Shown one piece after another: positions 1-6,622 of a stretch of DNA of 11,107 nucleotides. Location of the stretch: positions 1 through 11,107 of the forward strand of contig ML210622.1 in NCBI GenBank assembly GCA_004369085.1, in the 5' to 3' direction. Each line of letters opens with the position of its first letter. The first letter of the stretch is position 1. Source of the stretch: Coprinopsis marcescibilis (lineage: Eukaryota > Basidiomycota > Agaricomycetes > Agaricales > Psathyrellaceae). Below the pieces are notes generated by a model. That model made no database searches. It was not told the origin of the DNA and saw only the letters and a list, made by a program, of their open reading frames with translations. A program made the position numbers and the translations under genes.

Positions 1-128
1 CTAATAATAACAGTACTTGTCAGATTCCTGTCAACCCATATTTGAGAGGACCTTTTCCCAACAACTGGAATAGGCTGAATAAGGTCACTTCCGCCAAAAC
101 CCAGAAGATAACTATTATCTTGACGACA
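1..128 (+). repeat. 5' LTR, 3' portion (partial)
   Basis: The stretch ends in ACGACA at 123-128, four bases before a primer-binding-like sequence starting TGGAGCCC. ACGACA is the exact inverse complement of TGTCGT at 11013-11018, the proposed start of the 3' LTR, giving a 6-bp terminal inverted repeat with the canonical TG...CA ends. It carries no ORF of note. The 5' part of this LTR lies outside the window; together with the 95 bases of the other LTR the full repeat must be at least about 220 bp, because the two visible pieces do not overlap in sequence. Confidence 0.72.
105..121 (+). repeat. Short inverted repeat near the LTR end
   Basis: AAGATAA (105-111) and TTATCTT (115-121) form a perfect 7-bp inverted repeat with a 3-base spacer, ending 7 bases before the inferred LTR edge. 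In the RNA it could form a small AU-rich hairpin in U5 beside the primer-binding site; retroviral U5 structures in this position assist initiation of reverse transcription. A functional role here is inference only. Confidence 0.4.
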
Positions 129-132
129 TAAT

Positions 133-150
133 TGGAGCCCACCGCGAGGG
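133..150 (+). other. Putative tRNA primer-binding site (PBS)
   Basis: TGGAGCCCACCGCGAGGG begins with the TGG expected from the CCA end of a tRNA primer and lies 4 bases after the inferred LTR end. It resembles the TGGCGCCCACCG-type PBS of several Ty3/gypsy elements. I could not assign the tRNA: complementarity would require U as the discriminator base, and it breaks down in the T-loop region, so only about the first 12-16 bases are likely to pair. Confidence 0.62.
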
Positions 151-181
151 GTGAAAAGGTTCCCTATTCACTTTCAACTGT

Positions 182-2554
182 ATGAGTTTCAGCCAATCTG
201 GCTATCGAAATCAGTCATCAGAAACAGACGACGAACATTCACAACAGTTTTCATCACAACCAGTTTCTCACTCACCATCTCCACCGTCCATTCCTTCCAG
301 CAGTAACAGCAATACAGTATCCAATCCATTATTCATATCAACAATGTCACAATCTCAGCCTATATCAACTTCAAGCAATGCATTTACTTCAGCAGTACCA
401 CCTACAAGCAATGCATTTAGCTCAACAGTACCACCTACAAGCAATTCATTTGGCACCACATTACCATCAACCACTAGTGCCTTTGGAGCACCATCCGGGT
501 CTATATTCACACAGACTAGCAACCCTAATACCATACCCGCATTCACAGCACCGCCTATACCACTCAACAATCCATTTTCCACCACAACAGGCCTAGCAAG
601 CATGCCAGTAAGAGGTTCACATCATGCTCCAAGAACCTTCAAAGGAAAATACAGTGAAATTGAGCGTTTTATTGACCACTATGAACGTCTCCTACAGCAA
701 CATCACATCAGTTCAGATGCTGATAAGTGTAAAGGAATCAAGGAGTACTGTTCAGATTCAGTCATTGACTTCATTGAGTCTAACCCTCACTTTACAACAC
801 CAAACTGGAACAATCTTAAAGATGATTTGCTGAAGTATTATGATGCAGATCGAACTCGAGCAAGATTCCGCCCAGCTGATTTATTTGAATTTGTACAGAA
901 AGCAAGTAGCAAGCCCTGTGAGAATCTAGCACAATGGAAGAAGTATTACCGCAAGTATAATGTTATAGCAGGAGCTTTGTTGAAAAAGAGTGTGATCTCA
1001 GCTCGAGATGTTAGTGGATATTTCTGGTATGGAATTCCAGCAGCATTGCGACGCACTCTTGAACTCAAGCTACAAGCTAAGCTACCAAATCATAACACAG
1101 CCAATCCTTACAACATGTCTGATATTACCAGTGTAGCTGAGGCCTACTTCAAGCGAGATAAGTTTTCACAGATGTTCTTCCATGCAAATCAACTTGATCT
1201 TGAATATAACTCAGAGACTGAATCATCAGAGGAATCTAGTTCTGATTCTGATAGTTCTGATTCTGAATATGATTCGGATTCAATCAAAAAGTTAAGAAGC
1301 AAGTTGAGAAAGCTTCGCAACAAGGAAGGGAAGAAGAAGACTAAGCACAAGCATCAAAATCATACATCTAAGGAGCCCAAATCAGAACCAGAACGAACCT
1401 ATCGTTCAAGTGGAAATAGTAATGAAATTGAGAGCATGATTCAACAGCTTAATACCATGTCTCTTGAAGATCCAAAGTATGGTCACTTATATTATAAAGT
1501 GATGAAGATGGACCAGACTGGATTAGCAGCAAAGTGCATTTATCGCGAACCACCTAGGCAAATTCAACAGCCTATGACTCAAGTCTACACAACCCCATCT
1601 ACTACAGCTCCAGTTCAGCATCCTGTAATACAGCCATCAATAAATCCACTACCAGTAATGCAACAACCAATGATGCAATCCTCTACCATGCAACCACGTT
1701 CAATGCAGCAACAACCTTATGAGCCATTTCAAGGATGCTTTGGATGTTTAGATCTAGGTCACCGTTTGAGTGAATGCCCAAAGATGTCTGATTTAGCACA
1801 GAGAGGAATAGTAAGGTTTGATGCAGGTTCCAGAAAGTACTTCATGACCAATGGACAGCCAATTTTCCGCCAGAGAGGAGAAAGTTTATTCAATGCTGCT
1901 CAACGAATATTTGAGAGTACCAAGCAAGCACATTTCCTAACATTTAGCACCAATGTTCAAGACCAACCAAATGATTACGAATATGAGTCTGAAATAACAG
2001 ATACAGACTCTGACTCAGATGATGGACCTTATTGGAAATATGCACAATATGCTAAACGTGAACTAAGACATCCTATATATGCAGCTGTAATGGATGAGAA
2101 TGATAACTATATAGCATACCCAGTTGAACGAACTACAAGACAAAGCAAGCAAGCTCGACAGGATATTACTCAAGGATCAGGAAAGACTACAGCTCGAAAG
2201 CCAAAGCCAAAGCTTCAACCAGTTGTAGAAATAACTAAACCACCGCCACAGACTTCTATAGCAAGACAGCCAGCCAAGCAGCCACTCAGTATTATTCAAG
2301 AACCCAAGCCAATTGATGCCCGTCAAATTCGATTTCCAGAGGACATAGTTATGACAGATGCTACAGTCAAACCGTTTAATCCCAAATCATCAGGTTTACC
2401 TATTAACCGTCCAATACTTGGACAGCAGAACAAAGAAAATATTGCAACAGACAAAGCCCGAGGACAACCTCGTCAGTCAGATTTATCGTCACAAGTTGAC
2501 ACAGGTAATGTAGTCCAACAAATTCTGGACATGCAAGTATCTCTACCTTTATGA
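182..2554 (+). CDS. gag: Gag polyprotein (capsid/nucleocapsid)
   Basis: 790 residues; would assemble the cytoplasmic virus-like particle and package element RNA. The N-terminal ~140 residues are Ser/Thr/Pro/Asn-rich with 11-residue repeats. Residues about 150-340 form the retrotransposon gag core, beginning PRTFKGKYSEIERFI. Residues about 344-365 are an acidic Ser/Asp tract followed by a Lys/Arg-rich stretch that could bind nucleic acid or act as a nuclear localisation signal. A perfect CX2CX4HX4C knuckle is formed by C519, C522, H527 and C532. The region after the knuckle matches what I recall of basidiomycete gag (possibly the Pfam DUF4100 neighbourhood, unverified). The ATG is the first in frame after a stop at 152-154; its context is weak (T at -3). 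It ends in a TGA, after which the same frame stays open into protease, so the natural product may once have been longer. Confidence 0.93.
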   Translation: MSFSQSGYRNQSSETDDEHSQQFSSQPVSHSPSPPSIPSSSNSNTVSNPLFISTMSQSQPISTSSNAFTSAVPPTSNAFSSTVPPTSNSFGTTLPSTTSAFGAPSGSIFTQTSNPNTIPAFTAPPIPLNNPFSTTTGLASMPVRGSHHAPRTFKGKYSEIERFIDHYERLLQQHHISSDADKCKGIKEYCSDSVIDFIESNPHFTTPNWNNLKDDLLKYYDADRTRARFRPADLFEFVQKASSKPCENLAQWKKYYRKYNVIAGALLKKSVISARDVSGYFWYGIPAALRRTLELKLQAKLPNHNTANPYNMSDITSVAEAYFKRDKFSQMFFHANQLDLEYNSETESSEESSSDSDSSDSEYDSDSIKKLRSKLRKLRNKEGKKKTKHKHQNHTSKEPKSEPERTYRSSGNSNEIESMIQQLNTMSLEDPKYGHLYYKVMKMDQTGLAAKCIYREPPRQIQQPMTQVYTTPSTTAPVQHPVIQPSINPLPVMQQPMMQSSTMQPRSMQQQPYEPFQGCFGCLDLGHRLSECPKMSDLAQRGIVRFDAGSRKYFMTNGQPIFRQRGESLFNAAQRIFESTKQAHFLTFSTNVQDQPNDYEYESEITDTDSDSDDGPYWKYAQYAKRELRHPIYAAVMDENDNYIAYPVERTTRQSKQARQDITQGSGKTTARKPKPKLQPVVEITKPPPQTSIARQPAKQPLSIIQEPKPIDARQIRFPEDIVMTDATVKPFNPKSSGLPINRPILGQQNKENIATDKARGQPRQSDLSSQVDTGNVVQQILDMQVSLPL
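372..470 (+). repeat. 33-bp tandem repeats in Gag N-terminus
   Basis: Three consecutive 33-bp units start at 372, 405 and 438 with CAAGCAAT followed by G/T-CATTT. They encode 11-residue units of the form TSNxF-x4-PP (SNAFTSAVPP, SNAFSSTVPP, SNSFGTTLPS). The first two units are nearly identical at DNA level and the third has diverged. The units keep the reading frame and lie in a low-complexity, probably disordered region. Confidence 0.85.
2552..2554 (+). other. In-frame TGA between Gag and protease
   Basis: The Gag frame and the protease frame are identical (182 and 2720 differ by 846 codons). Codons 2555-2719 contain no further stop, so this TGA is the only barrier in 182-6196. It sits in a conserved-looking stretch (...LDMQVSLPL, stop, NILGTSKELSTSL...) which I recall as continuous in related elements. 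It may be a recent CGA-to-TGA transition (or another one-base change) or a leaky stop. The following bases, AAC, do not match the strong CTA or CARYYA readthrough contexts, which favours mutation. Confidence 0.8.
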
Positions 2555-3047
2555 AACATCTTAGGAACTTCCAAAGAACTATCTACAAGTCTACAAGAGG
2601 TTATCCGCCTCAAGAACAAGTCTACAGGAGCTTCGGCATCAGTAAACAATGCAGGTATTTATGAAACTTTTAATGGAGGAACCCGTCCAAAGAATGAAGT
2701 TTTAATTCAGCTTGATGTCATGTATAACGGAAATTCAATTACAGCTATCATTGATACAGGTTCCCAGCTGAACGTGGTTAGTGACCAGGTTGCTAACAAT
2801 GTTTTACAACTGCCAATTGACTTAACAAAATCAGTATATATGAATGATGCTAATGGCGGAGCTAGTCGATTGAAAGGATTGATTGAAAATGTCAAGTTTA
2901 CATGTGGAGGTGTGATAACATATACTGACCTATACGTAGGAGAAAAAGTTCCATTTGACTTACTATTAGGACGACCTTGGCAGCGAGGTAACTATGTTTC
3001 TATTGATGAGCAAGAAGAAGGAACATATCTTGTCTTCAAAGATATCA
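2555..3047 (+). other. Retropepsin-like aspartic protease domain with its leader
   Basis: The domain starts about 2690 (EVLIQLDVMYNG), before the ATG at 2720, so an internal start there would remove its first beta strand. The catalytic DTG is encoded at 2753-2761 (IIDTGSQLNVVS) and the typical C-terminal LLLGRPWQRG hairpin at about 2960-2990. Only one DTG is present, so the enzyme would act as a homodimer as in other retropepsins. The leader 2555-2689 joins it in frame to the end of Gag. Confidence 0.88.
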
Positions 3048-6000
3048 ACAAGAAGACAAACCAATTTGAGGTACGTGTCTCAAAAACAGTGTCTAACAAT
3101 CTTGTTGCCAGTATAGTAGAGAATTTCAATGATGTACCTTCAACGGATGAGCTACATCAAGCCTACATGCTTCAACTTAATCCCACCAAATCAGAAGAAC
3201 CCAATACGAATTCAACTATTAAAGAACATTGGGACAATCTTTATATTGAAGACTCATTTTATGCAGAACATGATACACATCCCAATAGTCATACAACAGA
3301 AGGTGACAGTTGCCAGACTTGCAAGAGTCAACACACCAATGACCAGAACCAATTGAATCCTTTCCAACAGGACAACTGGCCTTCCAAGCTAAGCTTGAAA
3401 GAAATATCAAGTGAAAAGTCCATTAAATATGATTTAAATTCAGATTCAGAAGAATCCTGGGATTACTCAGATACACATTCAGAGCAATCTTGGGATTATC
3501 CAGACACCTCAACAGAATTCTCAGATACACTTCCAGAAGAATCTTGGGATTATTCAAAACCTTGGTCCAGATTGCCAGATTTATATTCAGAAAATTCATG
3601 GAACTATCAAGATACACGATCTTTATTGTCAGATTCTTTCTCAGATCTATCTACAAATCTCTGTAACGATCCATCTGAACTAATCAAGCTAGATTCAGAT
3701 TCATCTGAAGATTTGTATGGTAACCGATTCAAAATCTTAGACACTTCCTTGGAAGACTCAAAATCGGGCAACCATGACAACACAATTTCTATGGAGAAAC
3801 TATATTCAAATGAAGCTCACTTCAAGAAAGGAATATTCCATTGTTCAACAGAGTTTCCAGAAGCTAATTCTGGTGAAGTTCTAGAAGAATATTCATATGA
3901 TGATTTCTATGGAATCCATTCAATGTCAACATCTTCAGATGAATCATATGGAAACAAGAACACTAGAACTCATTTATTGCCATACCATTCTTCTAAAATT
4001 CCAGAAGCTCAACTGTGTCCAGGATACCATGTAGAAACAGAACAATTAGTTGTTAACATTAAAGTCCTTCTGGAACAGTTACAAAGCATTCTAGAAATTA
4101 GCAAAGAAGATGCACAGCTATCACAGATAGATATAAAACCTAGCCAGGCTTCAGCACCAAATTCATCACCAACATCTAGCTTTATATCTTCTACACCACT
4201 TACATATTCTACTTTGCCTACTCTTATGTCTTCTGCCATTGCACCTCTTGACACACCTATCTCTTCTTCTTATATTCAACACCTTGGCAGTATTTACTCT
4301 AGTCTTTTTCAAAACTTTGACCCTATTAAACTTCCACTTCTTAAACCTTTGAATTCTGAGCTTCAATCTTCTCAAACCCTCCTTGTCAGACATGGCAAAG
4401 AGAATTTTAATGGGGACAATTTCACAGACTACATTTGTTTGGACTCAGAACTTTTATTCTCCCAGAACCAGAGTGGATCACCACACTCTGGAACTGCCTT
4501 TGTCAGATTTTTTCATGCCAGTCAAGCTCTACCATTGTGTACCACTCCTAGAACTCCAACTCCTGTTGAGGAGTATCCAACCCCAGCACCACCTAAGGTA
4601 TTACCACCAGCATTATTATGTATTGTCCAAGTTTTTAATCCTTCTACCACACAGAATGTCTACAAGGTGTACCTGGTGTCAAAGTCCAATCCACTGGGAT
4701 CTCCAGATAGCAATACACCAAATCTAGTCCTTTCTGGCTATGGCAGTCATCTGGAATGTCCATCCTACCAGCTTCCCCTTGCCTCTTTGGAGAGGTCTCT
4801 TTCTGTAGAGGAAGACAGTTTTTTGCAGGACCTTCTTGCTTACCTTAGAGGTCATTATGATCTCAAGGATGGTCTTCCTATCTCCCAGTGTTTAGAGCAG
4901 GATCCATACATCCTGTTTCCAGAGCAGTCTCTTGTGGGATTCCCCAGGATTGACAAGCTCTTATCCAACTCTATTCTCTTCTGCCAACTTCTAGCTACCA
5001 ACACTCCCTCCTCTTCACCTGAAACCTCCCAGTCCTCTGAAGAAGACATTCCTCTTTACAATGAACCACTGGATCTCACTCAGCTGCAGTACCCTCCTGG
5101 CCCAGAGGAAACCATGGAGGATTCCTACATCAACTTTGAACCATCTACCCCCATCCACTCTGCTTCCAACAACCTTGCTCCTCCAGGTACCAGCCCTGTT
5201 GAGTTGAGCCCATCCCCTTCCATTCTTTCTGCCCCAGAAGTCCAGACTATTGAGCTTGAAGAGCAATCTCATGCCCCTTCTGCTATGGTCTTGGAGCCAC
5301 CCATGGAGGAAGATTCTACCTTGCCTGAGCTCATCTCAGATGACAGTGACTCAGACTCAACCTCCAACTCAGGCTCAGATTTTGATGGGATAGACAAACT
5401 GGATGGAAGGAACCTGAACTTCAACCCTCTCCTTTCCTATGGCCTAGCTCACAGCACCCCCCATCACCCACACCTTTCTGAAGCCATCCTTCATGATTCT
5501 TTTGTTCCAATCCCCCCTATCCTCAAGAAACCACTCAACCACTCCCATTCCAAACCCTTCACCAATAACCGCTATGCCAACATCTTCTCAGTCCACCAGC
5601 ATCATATCTATGAAGCCCTCCAGAAGCTCTTGAGGGAGTTAGCCCAGACTTCCTTCCTTGCCCCACATAACTCTGCACCCATGTTTTCTTCCACCCTTCG
5701 TCTTGAACCTTTGAAGCAGAGAATCTTTGCTGCTTTTCCTGAGAGTAAGGACCTTCTTTATGTTACTACTCTTGTGTCTATGCCAGGTTCTCTTGGTATT
5801 AGAACTAACTATTGGATCCCCTACTTATCCCTTCTTATTTCTATCCGTAAATATGTCAGGTTTGTCTTACAGGAGATTGATGATTTTTTTGTTGATGTTG
5901 GGGAAGATACTGGATTGGTGGAGTATGTTAAAAAGGTTGATGCCAGGGCTATCTTTGATACTACTCCTAACCCTCTTCTTTTCATGAATGAAGCAGAGCT

Positions 6001-6196
6001 TTTCAAGATTGCTTTGGATTTCTTTTCTGACCATGGAGAGCTTATCATTTCACAGACTCTTCATGAAATTCTTTACTTTCATTTTCCTGCCTTTCATGAC
6101 ATTGTTACTATCAGAGAGCTTGTTATGTGTAGGTTGGAACCATCCATGGCTGATGAGCTTTGGAAATTTACAGAGAACTATTACAAGGGCAAATGA
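2720..6196 (+). CDS. Protease plus long uncharacterised region (middle of Gag-Pol)
   Basis: 1,158 codons from the ATG, but the frame is open from 2555 and the protease fold needs residues before this ATG, so 2720 is probably not the true start. Residues 1-108: retropepsin with DTG at 12-14 and LLLGRPW at 81-87. Residues about 150-420: acidic Ser/Asp-rich, with four SWDY-type repeats (Trp at 247, 258, 276, 294). Residues about 475-900: Pro/Ser-rich, unrecognised. Residues about 870-895: another Asp/Ser cluster. Residues about 940-1158: more globular and helical-looking, with mixed hydrophobic and charged residues (for example EIDDFFVDVGEDTGLVEYV), consistent with a folded domain I cannot name. 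Ends at TGA 6194-6196, overlapping the Pol frame, which lies one base ahead (+1). Function beyond protease is unknown; cleavage by the protease into separate proteins is plausible. Confidence 0.85.
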   Translation: MYNGNSITAIIDTGSQLNVVSDQVANNVLQLPIDLTKSVYMNDANGGASRLKGLIENVKFTCGGVITYTDLYVGEKVPFDLLLGRPWQRGNYVSIDEQEEGTYLVFKDINKKTNQFEVRVSKTVSNNLVASIVENFNDVPSTDELHQAYMLQLNPTKSEEPNTNSTIKEHWDNLYIEDSFYAEHDTHPNSHTTEGDSCQTCKSQHTNDQNQLNPFQQDNWPSKLSLKEISSEKSIKYDLNSDSEESWDYSDTHSEQSWDYPDTSTEFSDTLPEESWDYSKPWSRLPDLYSENSWNYQDTRSLLSDSFSDLSTNLCNDPSELIKLDSDSSEDLYGNRFKILDTSLEDSKSGNHDNTISMEKLYSNEAHFKKGIFHCSTEFPEANSGEVLEEYSYDDFYGIHSMSTSSDESYGNKNTRTHLLPYHSSKIPEAQLCPGYHVETEQLVVNIKVLLEQLQSILEISKEDAQLSQIDIKPSQASAPNSSPTSSFISSTPLTYSTLPTLMSSAIAPLDTPISSSYIQHLGSIYSSLFQNFDPIKLPLLKPLNSELQSSQTLLVRHGKENFNGDNFTDYICLDSELLFSQNQSGSPHSGTAFVRFFHASQALPLCTTPRTPTPVEEYPTPAPPKVLPPALLCIVQVFNPSTTQNVYKVYLVSKSNPLGSPDSNTPNLVLSGYGSHLECPSYQLPLASLERSLSVEEDSFLQDLLAYLRGHYDLKDGLPISQCLEQDPYILFPEQSLVGFPRIDKLLSNSILFCQLLATNTPSSSPETSQSSEEDIPLYNEPLDLTQLQYPPGPEETMEDSYINFEPSTPIHSASNNLAPPGTSPVELSPSPSILSAPEVQTIELEEQSHAPSAMVLEPPMEEDSTLPELISDDSDSDSTSNSGSDFDGIDKLDGRNLNFNPLLSYGLAHSTPHHPHLSEAILHDSFVPIPPILKKPLNHSHSKPFTNNRYANIFSVHQHHIYEALQKLLRELAQTSFLAPHNSAPMFSSTLRLEPLKQRIFAAFPESKDLLYVTTLVSMPGSLGIRTNYWIPYLSLLISIRKYVRFVLQEIDDFFVDVGEDTGLVEYVKKVDARAIFDTTPNPLLFMNEAELFKIALDFFSDHGELIISQTLHEILYFHFPAFHDIVTIRELVMCRLEPSMADELWKFTENYYKGK
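3434..3640 (+). repeat. SWDY-type degenerate repeats
   Basis: Four copies of a Ser-Trp-Asp/Asn-Tyr motif, with the Trp codons at 3458, 3491, 3545 and 3599. The spacings are 33, 54 and 54 bases, so all keep frame. The units read roughly EESWDYSDT, EQSWDYPDT, EESWDYSKP and ENSWNYQDT, separated by acidic Ser/Asp-rich linkers. This is likely a disordered tract with regularly spaced aromatic stickers or short binding motifs. Confidence 0.75.
4150..6196 (+). other. Unassigned insert between protease and RT, with changed base composition
   Basis: From about 4150 the coding strand changes from A-rich (CAA, CCA, TCA codons) to C/T-rich (CTT, CCT, TCT, CTC codons), and after about 5700 to T/G-rich, although the reading frame is unbroken to 6196. 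No RT, integrase, chromodomain or envelope motif is visible: there is no signal peptide and no convincing membrane segment in this frame. The last ~220 residues look like a folded domain. I have a weak, unverified impression that similar text occurs in agaricomycete element proteins. The composition change suggests a separate origin. Confidence 0.6.
5988..6196 (+). other. ORF overlap where Pol is in the +1 frame
   Basis: The middle ORF (codons starting at positions congruent to 2 mod 3) ends at 6196. The Pol frame (positions congruent to 0 mod 3) is open from 5988, immediately after a TGA at 5985-5987. Passing from one to the other needs a +1 shift within these 209 bases, a separate start, or splicing. 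The last sense codons, GGC AAA before TGA A, could in principle allow a shift at a slow stop codon, as in antizyme genes, but no known slippery site is certain. The Pol-frame translation here looks like a meaningless shadow of the upper frame. Confidence 0.6.
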
Positions 6197-6270
6197 AGGC
6201 AAGTTTATTTTGACTCAACAATTGGCTTATAACTCATGGCTTAATAGACTTTTGAAATATTATTCTCTTA

Positions 6271-6300
6271 CTGACTATTTTGATTTAATTTCTCTTTCAG
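6271..6300 (+). other. Candidate fungal branch point and 3' splice site
   Basis: CTGAC at 6271-6275 fits the fungal branch consensus CTRAY. After a pyrimidine-rich run it is followed by TTTCAG ending at 6300, 26 bases downstream of the branch A. A possible partner donor, GTAGGT at 6129-6134, would give a 172-base intron whose removal joins the middle ORF to the Pol frame. A second acceptor-like TTTATAG ends at 6478, and GTATGT at 5923-5928 would pair with it in frame as well. All are motif matches only. Confidence 0.3.
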
Positions 6301-6357
6301 TACTCTTTTTTTTGTGTGTTATTGATCCTATTTATGTCTCTCTGTTTATCTTTACTC

Positions 6358-6434
6358 ATCTACTTCTGTATTCTCAGAAGAACATTTCGATTATTTATTA
6401 TATCTATCTACTTCTGTATTCTCAGAAGAACATT
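6358..6434 (+). repeat. Two 29-bp direct repeats, each a hairpin
   Basis: The same 29 bases occur at 6358-6386 and 6406-6434, with a period of 48 bases. Each copy contains CTTCTG-TATTCT-CAGAAG, a perfect 6-bp stem with a 6-base loop (6363-6380 and 6411-6428). In the Pol frame both would read LLLYSQKNI. Repeats of this kind can arise by slippage or be kept as RNA structures; the exact identity points to a recent duplication. Confidence 0.85.
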
Positions 6435-6533
6435 GTACTTATGCATTGTACCTACTTCCTTTTGCGGTTTCTTTATAGTTATCAAAGTCTTAACCGTGTA
6501 TTAGCCTACCTAAGGCATCAATGTTACATCAAC

Positions 6534-6622
6534 TCTATCATGTTCCCTGCACAGACCAAGGACTGTAATCTGATTCAGAGTTCATATCCAGATGTAGAGA
6601 ATACATCTATCATGTTCCCTGC
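6534..6622 (+). repeat. Duplicated start-codon context for Pol
   Basis: TCTATCATGTTCCCTGC occurs at 6534-6550 and 6606-6622, a period of 72 bases. Each copy contains an ATG in the Pol frame (6540 and 6612) with A at -3, a favourable fungal start context, and encodes SIMFPAQ. Either ATG could start Pol; alternatively the duplication is simply a short protein repeat. Confidence 0.7.

Larger units (their letters stand above)
6197..6539 (+). other. T-rich spacer before conserved Pol
   Basis: 343 bases between the stop of the middle ORF and the first plausible Pol start. The Pol frame is open throughout, but the translation is strongly hydrophobic (runs such as LSVLFFLCVIDPIYVSLFIF), as expected from T-rich DNA, and resembles no known Pol segment. 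It contains a pair of 29-bp direct repeats and intron-like 3' splice signals. It may be an untranslated leader for Pol, an intron part, or a real hydrophobic segment; I favour non-coding. Confidence 0.5.

Noticed and set aside
4383..4727. 114-codon ORF in another frame within the protease-RT insert
   Set aside because: It lies inside the long continuous frame 2720-6196 and reads as a low-quality shadow of it.
6199..6300. GC-AG intron with donor GCAAGT at 6199
   Set aside because: The donor lies after the stop of the middle ORF and the length is a multiple of three, so it would not join the frames; it explains nothing.
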